Assembly (NCBI GenBank): GCA_903826575.1 | Contig: CAIKEU010000047.1 | Span: 62,001 to 126,000, forward strand | Reading direction: 5' to 3' | Source of the DNA: an uncultured bacterium | GTDB taxonomy: Bacteria > Actinomycetota > Actinomycetes > S36-B12 > CAIYMF01 | Length of the DNA stretch: 64,000 bases | Shown here: in pieces, positions 28,323 through 37,332 of the stretch | Position numbering within the stretch: position 1 is the first letter of the stretch | Layout of the letters: every line of letters starts with the position of its first letter | The notes under the pieces: generated by a model | Database searches by the model: none | What the model was told of the DNA's origin: nothing | What the model saw: only the letters and a program-made list of their open reading frames with translations | Position numbers and translations under genes: made by a program

Positions 28323-29396
28323 ATGCGAGTTCTAGTTGCGACGATCGTTCACACACCTGCTGATGCTCGGATCTATCACAGACAGATCCGAGCATTACGT
28401 CAAGCAGGTCACCATGTTACGTTCATGGCACCTTTCACGAGTTACAACGTGCCAATACCCGAAGAAGTCACAGGTTTAGACGTGCCACGCGCGCTCGGCA
28501 CGAACAGGCTACGTGCGAATCTGACGGCTGGACGATTGCTACGTCAACAAGCACCCCAACACGACGTCACACTGATTCACGACCCTGAACTTCTGCTATC
28601 GGCTAGCAATACGTCTGGGAACTTCGTTTGGGATGTACACGAGGACACGGCTGCAGCGGTGTCGATGAAGTCGTGGATTCCGACACCACTGAGCTCTGTA
28701 TCTCGATTCGGGACACAAAAGTTAGAACAGTGGGCAGAGGATCATCTTCACATCATTCTTGCCGAGGACGGTTACCGGTCCAGATTCCGCTTCGAGCATC
28801 CGGTCGTACCGAACACGACGTCGGTGCCCCGCAGCGTGGAACCCTCCGGAGACACGTTCGTGATCTACCTAGGCTCGATCACACGAGCTCGTGGCGCGTT
28901 GGAACTCGTGGAAATGGGCAAGGTGTTACACCGCCACGGTGTAACAGTTCGGCTGGTGGGAAATGCGGAGTCTGAACTTGTGGACATGCTCCATGAGGCT
29001 CACGCAAAGGGGTTCATATATTGGCATGGCTTCATTCCGAATGATTCGGCGGTCGCAATGCTGAACGGCGCTCTGGCTGGGATCTCCCCACTGCACGACG
29101 AGGACAATTATCGACGATCCCGTCCAACTAAAGTTATCGAATACATGGCGCATGGAATTGCGGTTATCTCCACGCCGAATCCGCCCGCGGTGGAACTCAT
29201 TAACCAGTTCGAGTGCGGAAAGGTTGTTCCCTATAAGGATTCACCTTCACTTGTCAATGCGGTTTTTGAACTCAGAGACGATTCGGCTCAACGTCAACTC
29301 TTCGCCGACAATGGTCACCGCGCGGCGCTGACGAACTTTAACTGGGACCGCGACCAGGTCGGATTTGTTCAACAACTTGAACATTGGGCACGCTGA
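28323..29396 (+). CDS. Glycosyltransferase family 4-like protein
   Basis: 357 residues from ATG 28323, which has GAGG 5 bases upstream and lies 7 bases after the ATPase stop. N-terminal VLVATIVHTPADARIYHRQIRAL and the middle HDPELLL resemble GT-B enzymes of exopolysaccharide operons; the C-terminal half has IYLGSITRARGALELVEMGKVL, LVGNAESELV and KVIEYMAHGIAVISTPNPPA, the donor-binding region. It is the last gene of the rightward operon and faces the large glycosyltransferase gene across a 46-base gap. Sugar specificity is unknown. An inverted repeat lies inside it at 28924-28946. Confidence 0.82.
   Translation: MRVLVATIVHTPADARIYHRQIRALRQAGHHVTFMAPFTSYNVPIPEEVTGLDVPRALGTNRLRANLTAGRLLRQQAPQHDVTLIHDPELLLSASNTSGNFVWDVHEDTAAAVSMKSWIPTPLSSVSRFGTQKLEQWAEDHLHIILAEDGYRSRFRFEHPVVPNTTSVPRSVEPSGDTFVIYLGSITRARGALELVEMGKVLHRHGVTVRLVGNAESELVDMLHEAHAKGFIYWHGFIPNDSAVAMLNGALAGISPLHDEDNYRRSRPTKVIEYMAHGIAVISTPNPPAVELINQFECGKVVPYKDSPSLVNAVFELRDDSAQRQLFADNGHRAALTNFNWDRDQVGFVQQLEHWAR
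28924..28946. repeat. Inverted repeat inside glycosyltransferase gene
   Basis: TGTTACACCG and CGGTGTAACA are perfect 10-base arms separated by CCA. In RNA this would be a strong hairpin in the middle of the gene. The arms resemble the TTACA/TGTAA repeats near whiB, but spacing differs. Confidence 0.5.
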
Positions 29397-29442
29397 CCAG
29401 CGGGTCGATCGTGGAACGTCACATTAACCGAAATACTCCGAT

Positions 29443-32400
29443 TCAGACTCGGCTTCTCAATTCCGCGATCGCATCCGCGAGCATCACCGACGCCCTTTGA
29501 TCAAACGAATGCGCACGTGTAAATTCCTTAGCTCTGGCACGTCGAACGTCGTCCGGCAAGAAGGCACGGTCACGATCGTCGCCAACGACTCGGCGCAAAT
29601 CAGCCTCGTCGGAATAGAAATGCACTAAGTCTCCGAAGACATCCTCACCACCAAGGACAGGCTCGGATACAACACGAGCACCCGAAGCGACTGCGTCAAA
29701 AAGCCTATTGGCGGCAAAGCCCTCTTCTGCCATGTCTCGCCACTGATCGCACAACACGACACCGGCGCGAGAATAGGCTGAACCAAGTTCGGCGTTGGGA
29801 ATGAAATCTGCTCTTACAAATTCTTTCAATGACGTGTCCCGCCAACCCCGACCGTACAGAGAAACATTCACGCCCGCGTTAATCGCGTCGGCAAGGATCC
29901 TACGGTTCTGTCGAAAATTTCCGACGAACAACACGTCATCGTCCCGGGCCGCAGATAGTGATTCCACCGGATGAAAGCGGGTGGGATCGGTTGCCTGAAG
30001 CAACGGATCGACCCGAATCGTCCACTCCTGCGACTTCTTGGCCGCCCAAACATGGCTGGCCGCATAGACGCGCGCGTACCGCGATGCCTCCTGACTGGTG
30101 ACAAGGTCCGGATGGCTTATGACCCAGAGGAAATCCAACCGCCCAGGAAGGGGCACTACCTGATCTAAACCGCGAAGCGTGATCGTCACGTTGTCCAGAT
30201 ACGACGTAGACCTCGAGTAGGCCTGCCTCCTATCGACAACAACTTGTTGGCCTAGCCTTCTCAGTGCGATGGCCAGATCTTCGGCAAAGAAGACATCGCC
30301 CCATGAGTCACCGCGGGGCCCTGGGTGTGCCGCAATGCGGATAGCCCAACGCAATTGGGGCGCAATCTCGTTGATCGAAAGCCGAGGTCGCGCAATGACG
30401 GGCCTCGGGGCCGCCACCTCAGGATTCGCCTCGTCCATAGAGGCGTCGTATCCAACAACCTCAAAACCCGCTGATTGCCACAAAGACTCATCCGATTCTT
30501 GGACAGCCTCCCGCCAACGACTCAAGAAGATTTCACGGTTTTCGACGTTATAGCGTCCGCGGCCGGGTGTCTTACCTTCGTGGTGCTCCACCTCGGCCAT
30601 GGTCGGGATGGCGAAGTGAGTGTAATCAGCTTTCTTTAGCAACCGCAGGCAAAAGTCGATGTCCTCCCAACCATTGATGTAGATGGGGTCGAATCCCCCA
30701 AGTTCGGCAACATCAACAGCCCGAACGGCAAAAGCCGCACCGGTAATAGCGCGAGTGCTGATCGTTCCCAGCTCTTGAGCGTCTGCAGTCGGATGTCCAG
30801 CGAGGAAATGCGAAGGTAACCAACCACGGCCAGGAAAGAAAACACCGGCACACTGAATTGTTCCGTCGGGATAGTTCAGAAGTGGTTGCGCGGCGGCGAC
30901 GTGCGGATTGGACAATTCGTCTAGTAGCGGTTGGAGCCAGCCCCGTCGGACCTCTGTGTCGTTGTTCAAGAACACAACGTTGTCGCCTGTAGACGAAGCA
31001 AAGGCGAGATTGCTTCCAAGCGCGAACATCCGGTTGCGCACTTCGTGTAGAAGCGTCACACGAGGGACTGAGGTCAAGATCGCGTCGAGACAATTCGCGA
31101 TTGCACGCTCCGAGCCGTTATCCACGACCACAATCTCAATGTCGAGGCCGTCGGAATTTTCAAGGACGGCTTGTACCGCCGCAACCGTCATTCTCCAGTC
31201 GTTAAAAGTCGGGATAAGCACAGACGTTCGACCCTGAACGCGAACGGGCACATCCTGACGTAAACGGTCCCAATCGATCAAGTGTTTGTTGAGAACAACG
31301 AAGCCCCAACCTTCACCTTGCGTTGCCGTGATCCGATCCGTGTGGGCTGGCTCCTGCTCGACCACGGCCCCCAACACCGGTACGTACAAGATTTCCGTTT
31401 CCCGAGAAGCCCGAAGGACCAAATCATGATCAACCCAACGCTTCAAAGTTAGGTCGAACGAACCGATCCTTTGAACCAGTTCCCTGTCGCACACAAACGT
31501 GATGAGAGGGATGTGATTTCCAACGAGAAGTTCATCCCTGCCCCCGTCAAAGCCTAAGTAGTTTGTACCGGAATTCCACACCTGTTCGATGGCCGCATAG
31601 GCCGCGAGGGCCTGCGAGCCACGCAAAGCATTAGTTACCAACTCTAGGAAACGCGGATTCCACGTGTTGTCAGAGTCGAGGAAGGCTATGTACCGGCCTT
31701 GGGCTTGCTCGATGCCATAGTTGCGCGACGCGCTTACCCCTGCGGGTGGGCGTCGAATGAGCCGAATTCGGTGATCGGCCTCGGATATTTTCTGGACTAC
31801 CTCAGGCGTGTCATCCGTCGAGCCGTCGTCGACGACGATCAACTCCCAGTTCGCCATTGTCTGCGCAAGAATTGAGTTGATGGCATCAACGCTCAGGACT
31901 GGTCGATTGCGAACCGGCATGATGATCGAGACAAGCAGTTCATCGGACTCAACTATGCCGCCATGCATTGCAACGACCTTAGCCTCCTGCACCGAGTCCC
32001 AATTGTCAGAAACTCGCGGCCGGTTCAAGAATGCTCTTCGACGTGCACGCGACGCCGCGTCGATCATCGTTAGCCGGAGAGCCTCCCATCCCAGCGACGG
32101 TGGTGCCACTCCCTGTCTGGCCGGAAGCTTCGTGTCCGGTGTCGCTGTCGCCAGAAAATGGCCCAAGCCCCGTCCAACATGGTTCACCGCGTCGGGATGA
32201 GCGTCACGGTAGACGCGCTCGTCAAACAGCGGGTGTGGGGAGGTGACCCTCTTATTATCTAAGAGGTACGAAACGGCCGGGTCAGTCTTGGAATTCTTGC
32301 GAGCTGGAGGATCAAATAGACGCGGCTCAATCAGCGGATGGATCGACAAACCCGCCTCGGAACCGACACTGATGTAGTGCCGAGCCGCTTGTGCTTCATT

Positions 32401-32574
32401 CGAAAAGTCCATACCGGAAAGTGCTTGATACCACTGGAGATCAACTAGCCCTGCGGCGCACAGGCGACTTACGAATTGTTCAACCTTTTGTTTCTGGATT
32501 CGTGAACGCCTCCAGTCAACGGCTTGCTTCCCGCCCGGAACCTTTTGAGCCACGCGGGTTATGAACTTTGACAC
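29443..32574 (-). CDS. Large multidomain glycosyltransferase (two GT2 domains plus C-terminal CgeB-like GT domain)
   Basis: 1043 residues. Residues about 40-165 hold two degenerate motifs of the type found before wall-glycan transferases (WYQALSGMDFSNEAQAARHY; FDERVYRDAHPDAVNHVGRG). The first GT2 domain starts near 215 (LVSIIMPVRNRPVLSVDAIN) with FLDSDNTWNP as metal site. The second starts near 455 (TSVLIPTFNDWRMTVAAVQ) with FLNNDTEVRRG and GFDPIYINGWEDIDFCLRL. The last 290 residues resemble spore-maturation CgeB-type GT-B domains (VLFVGNFRQNRRILADAIN, GFAANRLFDAVASGARVV). One chain could thus add several residues in turn. GTG start with AAGGG 8 bases upstream. Confidence 0.87.
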   Translation of the reverse strand: MSKFITRVAQKVPGGKQAVDWRRSRIQKQKVEQFVSRLCAAGLVDLQWYQALSGMDFSNEAQAARHYISVGSEAGLSIHPLIEPRLFDPPARKNSKTDPAVSYLLDNKRVTSPHPLFDERVYRDAHPDAVNHVGRGLGHFLATATPDTKLPARQGVAPPSLGWEALRLTMIDAASRARRRAFLNRPRVSDNWDSVQEAKVVAMHGGIVESDELLVSIIMPVRNRPVLSVDAINSILAQTMANWELIVVDDGSTDDTPEVVQKISEADHRIRLIRRPPAGVSASRNYGIEQAQGRYIAFLDSDNTWNPRFLELVTNALRGSQALAAYAAIEQVWNSGTNYLGFDGGRDELLVGNHIPLITFVCDRELVQRIGSFDLTLKRWVDHDLVLRASRETEILYVPVLGAVVEQEPAHTDRITATQGEGWGFVVLNKHLIDWDRLRQDVPVRVQGRTSVLIPTFNDWRMTVAAVQAVLENSDGLDIEIVVVDNGSERAIANCLDAILTSVPRVTLLHEVRNRMFALGSNLAFASSTGDNVVFLNNDTEVRRGWLQPLLDELSNPHVAAAQPLLNYPDGTIQCAGVFFPGRGWLPSHFLAGHPTADAQELGTISTRAITGAAFAVRAVDVAELGGFDPIYINGWEDIDFCLRLLKKADYTHFAIPTMAEVEHHEGKTPGRGRYNVENREIFLSRWREAVQESDESLWQSAGFEVVGYDASMDEANPEVAAPRPVIARPRLSINEIAPQLRWAIRIAAHPGPRGDSWGDVFFAEDLAIALRRLGQQVVVDRRQAYSRSTSYLDNVTITLRGLDQVVPLPGRLDFLWVISHPDLVTSQEASRYARVYAASHVWAAKKSQEWTIRVDPLLQATDPTRFHPVESLSAARDDDVLFVGNFRQNRRILADAINAGVNVSLYGRGWRDTSLKEFVRADFIPNAELGSAYSRAGVVLCDQWRDMAEEGFAANRLFDAVASGARVVSEPVLGGEDVFGDLVHFYSDEADLRRVVGDDRDRAFLPDDVRRARAKEFTRAHSFDQRASVMLADAIAELRSRV

Positions 32575-32654
32575 GAACTGGACCCTTCAATTTTGCTGCA
32601 CCGCTTGTGCCGCATCACAACAAACTGTTGCGGCGAGACAGTTGATACTTCGAT

Positions 32655-33617
32655 TTAGTGAACTCTTCGCAGAAATCCTCGAGGATGCATCGTCATGTGA
32701 AATATGTTTCTGCTCTCGTCGATCTCGAAAGCATCGGATTCCGACAGGAACTGCTCCACAGCCTCCATAGGCCCTGGACCAAATTCCTCGTAAACAGGAT
32801 GTCCGTTGATGTTTGTATCTTCGACAATCAGATACGAACCGACGTTCACCAACTCGGATAAAAGTCTTAACTCAGCGAGGACGTGCCCGTAACTGTGATC
32901 GCTATCCAACACAACGAGGGTAGGACTTCCGTCCTGCGGCATCAATGGCTTTACTTTGTCCACTAGTGCCTGATCACTAGACGACCCTAACATGTAGGTA
33001 AGCCGATCGTGCTGGGGCCGGTTCGCTTGCTCGTCAATGTCGATCGAGGCGATTCGGCCGTGCCCCAAGAGTTCGAGTTGTTCGGCAAACCACAGTGCGG
33101 AACCACCGAAGCGAGTCCCAGTTTCTACGATGAGTCCTGGACGAATTTCCTCAATGATGTTCCCGTAAATCCATAAGTCCGAGGGAAGCTTCAAGATGCG
33201 ATGACCTCTATAGCGCATCCGCTCCCAAGCGCGCGGTCGGTGATGATAGTAGAGACGATGGAATTGATCTTCAATCGTGGTCACCACTTCAAGTGACGGG
33301 ATTGGTGGATACTCACCCGTTGGGTGGTAGAGGTTCGTGAAGGCGTTACATATCGCTGTCACGGCCGGCTCGGGGATACTGTCGACGTCTTCGAATAGGG
33401 CATCCATCCACGTCGGCATGGACGCCCACATCCGCTCCCTATCGGCCGGGGACCACGATTGAGGTTCCTTCTTGAGGGTGAACGTGCTGGAAATCATCTC
33501 GTCCGCGAGAGCGGCGGACGAAGCGTCAGAATTGCGGGCGCCCCTACGGGCAACAGTCAACGCGCGATCGACTGCGATCGAATCCCAGCGGCTAGCCAAC
33601 CTGCGACGCAAACCCAT
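32655..33617 (-). CDS. CmcI/rhamnosyl O-methyltransferase family protein
   Basis: 320 residues. The C-terminal 200 residues form a class I SAM-dependent methyltransferase of the cephalosporin hydroxylase/rhamnosyl O-methyltransferase family: LIVETGTRFGGSALWFA binds SAM, IASIDID follows, and VVLDSDHSYGHVLAEL and LIVEDTNI supply the metal-binding acids. In glycan clusters such enzymes methylate sugar hydroxyls, often of rhamnose. Here it lies 80 bases upstream of the large glycosyltransferase and is probably co-transcribed with it, so O-methylation of the same polymer is likely but inferred. The N-terminal 100 residues are not assigned. Confidence 0.85.
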   Translation of the reverse strand: MGLRRRLASRWDSIAVDRALTVARRGARNSDASSAALADEMISSTFTLKKEPQSWSPADRERMWASMPTWMDALFEDVDSIPEPAVTAICNAFTNLYHPTGEYPPIPSLEVVTTIEDQFHRLYYHHRPRAWERMRYRGHRILKLPSDLWIYGNIIEEIRPGLIVETGTRFGGSALWFAEQLELLGHGRIASIDIDEQANRPQHDRLTYMLGSSSDQALVDKVKPLMPQDGSPTLVVLDSDHSYGHVLAELRLLSELVNVGSYLIVEDTNINGHPVYEEFGPGPMEAVEQFLSESDAFEIDESRNIFHMTMHPRGFLRRVH

Positions 33618-33724
33618 GAGCGAAACACCCCACTTGAGAACGAGCGATACGAAGTTTGAAACTTCAGCATGGATGAAACTTTCCTAGGTGATTAAAGCAC
33701 TCAATCATCGAGCCCAGCCATCAC

Positions 33725-35674
33725 TTAAACCCTCTGATAAAACCAAAGTCGAACACGACCATCTTGGCGTAGACCCACTGGCTGAAGGCACGGACATGCC
33801 AAGGGTTCATCGGAAGCGACCAAGTTCGCACGAAGAGTTCGCCACTCGGCGTCGCACGGATCGGTATACAGGTCCATAACAGTTCCGTGGACCTGCTGAA
33901 TAGAAACTCCACCGTTACCGGGTCGACTCTTCCAGCGGAACTGCACGTAGTTGTTCCATAGTCGCTCCTGCGAAGGAGCGAGTCGGTTCATCCTTGCGGC
34001 ATCAGGGTAAAACGTCACTCCTGAAATGGTCTCAATACCGCCAGCTCTGACGAGAGCAACGGCGTTGAAATACCCAAATACGATAGCTCGTGAACCAGGA
34101 TGACTGTGCGCGAATTCCTCAGTGAACTTCGTTATCGGACTTCGATTGAGGTTACCGATCCCCCGATAGAGAGGGTTGATCAAGCTCCAGGAGACAAAAG
34201 CGAAACACGCGAGCCCGACCAAACTTATAACTCGAAACTTCTGGAAGGCGCTAAGCACAAACCCCAGAGCCACAAGGCCACCGAGCAAGAGGGCCCAAGG
34301 TGCCACACCTTCACGATTCCACGGTAGGGAGTTTGCTGCCCACAGTGTGGTAGCCATGGTTAAAAGCACTCCGACGACACTCAAAACCCACGCTACAGAT
34401 CGGTCGACATCTTTGGCTTCGCGATCGCGAATCAACAGCGCGATCAAGATGACCATGGCGAGCCCAGTACCCACCTGAACGCGTCCACCCGGAACATGCT
34501 GCAAGAGCACCGCACCCGTCCAGGCCGGTAGTGGCAACGTCGCCCAAGAGAACAGGACGACAAAAGCCGCAGAGACAGCACACACCGGGAGCCACCGGGG
34601 AGAGATCGACGGCTGGTGTATCGCTTTGGTCGGGAACCACTTTCCGGCCACGGCCACAAGAAGTACCGCAATGAGAGCCGGCAGCGGCAGCCAGGACGCA
34701 CTCACTTCCGATAGGTTCACACCCGCATGGCCTGCGGCCAAGTCAGGGGACAGGGTGGCCCCTCGCGAAGTCGCCAGCAGTGGGTTCAGCGGAGCGTCCA
34801 TGAGCCAGGCCAGTGTGGCTTCACCGCTTGATGAGATTCGATGGCCCGGATAATACGTCGCCAACGTTGCTGCGATTGCTTGACGATTGGACGAGAACCA
34901 AAGAAAAACGGCTGGGACCGCGACTGCGAGCGCAACCACCGTGGAGAGCAAGCTGAACTTGAATGAGTCGCGATACTCCCATAATTCAGCAACAACGAGA
35001 GCACCCAGAACCAGCCCCACGCTGATCTGCCATGGCGGATAAAGGGTGAACATGAATGCAGCTGCGCACCATCCAGCCCCGATACCCACCAACACCGCAC
35101 CCCAGCGCGTGGGCGACTGTCTTGCCTGCAACAAGGCAGCTGCAGTGAGCGTCGCAAACCCAACAACGATTGCGGGCGACGGAGCGGACCACCAGCCAGC
35201 GTACGGGGTAAAAGTTGAGACAGCTGCGAGCGGGACAGCTACAAGTGGTTTCAACCTAAGCACACGAAAAAGCCAGAAGCACCCCAGCAAAGAGACAAAG
35301 AAGGGCATCCACCAATGCACGGCCAAACCTCGAGCGGGTCCCAAGAACAAATAGCCCCAGTCTTGAGGCTTGAAAATTTCCGCCCAAGTCCACGAAGGAC
35401 CACCGTGAGCGGACGCAATCTGACTGGTATCGGTGAGTCCGATGTAGGAATTGCGTGGAAAGCCCAGCCTTGCTGATGAAACCGCGATGGGAGTCTCAAC
35501 AAGATATTCGTCAGCACGAATGGACCTAGGTTTGCCCCAAACCACACCCGGATCTTTTGACGGCGCCCCATTCAATTCAGCAAGCGAAGAACCATTCAGA
35601 TCTAGACCAACGAGAACGACCAAGAGGAGACCAACCGCGGCTACGAACGTTCTCGTGACCTGCTCGTCGTTCAC
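33725..35674 (-). CDS. Polytopic membrane protein, GT-C glycosyltransferase-like
   Basis: 649 residues with about a dozen membrane helices and a C-terminal extracytoplasmic domain of about 130 residues (from around FTEEFAHSHPGSRAIVF). The first external loop has RADEYLVETPIAV with acidic residues in the position used as catalytic base in GT-C enzymes, followed by FPRNSY. Overall layout matches actinobacterial GT-C-like proteins sometimes assigned to DUF7657. The GTG start overlaps the stop of the DUF2304 gene (GTGA). In this operon it is the best candidate for the enzyme that transfers the polyprenyl-phosphate sugar made by the GtrB-like protein. Activity is inferred. Confidence 0.7.
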   Translation of the reverse strand: MNDEQVTRTFVAAVGLLLVVLVGLDLNGSSLAELNGAPSKDPGVVWGKPRSIRADEYLVETPIAVSSARLGFPRNSYIGLTDTSQIASAHGGPSWTWAEIFKPQDWGYLFLGPARGLAVHWWMPFFVSLLGCFWLFRVLRLKPLVAVPLAAVSTFTPYAGWWSAPSPAIVVGFATLTAAALLQARQSPTRWGAVLVGIGAGWCAAAFMFTLYPPWQISVGLVLGALVVAELWEYRDSFKFSLLSTVVALAVAVPAVFLWFSSNRQAIAATLATYYPGHRISSSGEATLAWLMDAPLNPLLATSRGATLSPDLAAGHAGVNLSEVSASWLPLPALIAVLLVAVAGKWFPTKAIHQPSISPRWLPVCAVSAAFVVLFSWATLPLPAWTGAVLLQHVPGGRVQVGTGLAMVILIALLIRDREAKDVDRSVAWVLSVVGVLLTMATTLWAANSLPWNREGVAPWALLLGGLVALGFVLSAFQKFRVISLVGLACFAFVSWSLINPLYRGIGNLNRSPITKFTEEFAHSHPGSRAIVFGYFNAVALVRAGGIETISGVTFYPDAARMNRLAPSQERLWNNYVQFRWKSRPGNGGVSIQQVHGTVMDLYTDPCDAEWRTLRANLVASDEPLACPCLQPVGLRQDGRVRLWFYQRV

Positions 35675-36030
35675 GGCGAGGATCCGTCGCCATCGACGCC
35701 GGGGTCGCGTTCACGAAGTATCGCGATCTCCTCTGCCAAACGCTGAACCTTCTTGTCAAGAGAAGTGATCGACATGCTGACCTGAAGCGACAGAAGGGAA
35801 AGAAAGACCACCGCGATGAAAAACAGAAAGTTGGAAGGTATTGAAAAGCCCAGAAAGCGTGACAGCCGGGTCAGTAACTCTGGTGCGACGGCAAGGACCG
35901 CAACCAACAACCCTACCATCAGCCACAGGCCAGAGAATCGTACATTGAGGCGGCCCCGCAGGACCAGCCACACAACTACCGAGTAGATAACCAAGCCGGC
36001 AACGGCTCCAATGGCCGACGACAGATTCAT
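35671..36030 (-). CDS. DUF2304 small membrane protein
   Basis: 119 residues from the ATG at 36030, which overlaps the GT2 stop as ATGA; an ATG 12 bases upstream is less likely. Three membrane helices are visible (IGAVAGLVIYSVVVWLVLRG, LWLMVGLLVAVLAVA, FLFFIAVVFLSLLSLQVS), then a charged coiled-coil tail (SLDKKVQRLAEEIAILRERD). DUF2304 proteins are known to sit beside GtrB/DPM1-type synthases; their role is not established. They could recruit the soluble synthase to the membrane through the coiled coil. The stop overlaps the start of the GT-C-like gene. Confidence 0.85.
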   Translation of the reverse strand: MNLSSAIGAVAGLVIYSVVVWLVLRGRLNVRFSGLWLMVGLLVAVLAVAPELLTRLSRFLGFSIPSNFLFFIAVVFLSLLSLQVSMSITSLDKKVQRLAEEIAILRERDPGVDGDGSSP

Positions 36031-36743
36031 GAAGACCGCCATATTCGCTGACCCACTAGTTGGGCCAAAGACAGGACCAACACAAGAACAGAACGGCCTA
36101 GGTAGACGCCAGACTTTAACGGCCCATGACTTGGCACTCCAGCCAACCGCGGGCTCATCTCGACAGCAAGTTGCGACACAATCAGACCATGCGACTTTGC
36201 GATAACGAGCGCGTCAATCGTGTCCGCAAGGTACTCCGGTGGTAACTCAACGGAAAGGACCCGAATCGCATTGGGGCCAAAAGCTCGAAACCCAGAAGTT
36301 ACATCGTCCAACTCAGAATTATGAACGCGCGACATAGCCCAACCGAGAAGTTTTGAAGCCCACCTTCTCGGACCCACCATCTGATAGTCGCGATCGCCCG
36401 CAAATCGCGACCCAATGACAATGTCGGAATGACTAAGTGCAGCCACGAGAGACCCTATGGACTTGGCGGGGTGCTGACCATCGCTGTCACATTGGACGAC
36501 CGCCGACGCGCCCTCTCGGGCAGCCAAAAGTAACCCTACCCGCAACGCTCCACCTACGCCCACGTTAAACGGCAGAGTTAGTACGCGAGCACCTGCCCTT
36601 CTAGCCACCGAGCCCGTGGCATCGTGCGAGCCGTCATCGACTACTAGTACCTGCGCATCGGGAACCGATGATCGAATCTCGTTAACGACCCTGCCCACCG
36701 AATGCTCCTCATTGAACGCAGGGCACACTACGAACACGCTCAT
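36027..36743 (-). CDS. GtrB/DPM1-like polyprenyl-phosphate sugar synthase (GT2)
   Basis: 238 residues from ATG 36743, which overlaps the GtrA stop as ATGA. VCPAFNEEHSVGRVV, VVDDGSHDAT and VQCDSDGQHP (the metal-binding DxD) are diagnostic of the dolichol-phosphate mannose synthase branch of GT2, and DDVTSGFRAF follows. It should transfer a sugar from a nucleotide donor to a polyprenyl phosphate at the inner membrane face. Unlike GtrB of Shigella it has no two-helix membrane anchor, only a hydrophobic C-terminal stretch, so the following DUF2304 protein may provide it. Confidence 0.88.
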   Translation of the reverse strand: MSVFVVCPAFNEEHSVGRVVNEIRSSVPDAQVLVVDDGSHDATGSVARRAGARVLTLPFNVGVGGALRVGLLLAAREGASAVVQCDSDGQHPAKSIGSLVAALSHSDIVIGSRFAGDRDYQMVGPRRWASKLLGWAMSRVHNSELDDVTSGFRAFGPNAIRVLSVELPPEYLADTIDALVIAKSHGLIVSQLAVEMSPRLAGVPSHGPLKSGVYLGRSVLVLVLSLAQLVGQRIWRSS

Positions 36744-37180
36744 GCGCTGAAAACCCAACGCTCATACAGGAACGTGTTGATCGGCAACACGGTCGCCGTT
36801 ACAACCACCTTGGAGATGATCACCGCGTAGTGGACGTCAGGGTACCGATTAGATATCAATGCTGCGATCGCTGGCACCAACGTCGACACGAATGAAAGAT
36901 TTATCAAGAACAGTATCGTGTAACGCCGCCTTGGCGCGGCAGACGTTAACCCATCAAATGTCCTTCGATTCAAAAGAAAGTTGACGATCCCCGCAAGAAT
37001 GAAGCCTGTCGCTGCGCCAACGAACACGGGGAGCCCCATAACGGAACTCGCAACCCACAGTACGGACGAATCGACGAACCACGCGATCAGACCGGCTAGA
37101 GCAACCAGTGGAAGTGCGCGGCGGATACCACGCGAGGGCGAAGACACCTTCGTCACGCTAGCACCCAAAGACACCGTCAC
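36740..37180 (-). CDS. GtrA-family membrane protein (putative lipid-linked sugar flippase)
   Basis: 146 residues with four membrane helices (PLVALAGLIAWFVDSSVLW, VGAATGFILAGIVNFLLNR, YTILFLINLSFVSTLVP, VVVTATVLPINTFLYERW). NFLLNRRTF and the C-terminal NTFLYERWVF are GtrA signatures. GtrA proteins are believed to flip polyprenyl-phosphate sugars made by GtrB. It heads the GtrA, GtrB-like, DUF2304, GT-C-like series, each joined by a 4-base overlap. GTG start; a TAGAGT lies 9 bases upstream and no clear ribosome-binding site is seen. A 12-base palindrome GGAGTCGACTCC is at 37198-37209. Confidence 0.88.
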   Translation of the reverse strand: MTVSLGASVTKVSSPSRGIRRALPLVALAGLIAWFVDSSVLWVASSVMGLPVFVGAATGFILAGIVNFLLNRRTFDGLTSAAPRRRYTILFLINLSFVSTLVPAIAALISNRYPDVHYAVIISKVVVTATVLPINTFLYERWVFSA

Positions 37181-37313
37181 AAGCCCGTAACTCTATGGGA
37201 GTCGACTCCTGTTTCGCGAACGACACGATGACCCATGGATTGGATACGGGTCGCGAGATAACACGTTGCGCCGGAATTTCTGCCTAGGTGCCACTCTCGC
37301 CGGTCATCAACTC

Positions 37314-37330
37314 ACCCTTGCCACGAGGGT
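37314..37330 (-). terminator. Weak hairpin after GT2 gene
   Basis: ACCCT and AGGGT pair around a 7-base loop directly after the stop of the GT2 gene at 37333. The stem is short and there is no U-tract on the minus strand. The 152-base gap to gtrA otherwise holds only the palindrome at 37198-37209. Confidence 0.25.
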
Positions 37331-37332
37331 TT

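Noticed and set aside
29397-29442. Terminator between the convergent glycosyltransferase genes
   Set aside because: Only a 4-base stem is visible in the 46-base gap.
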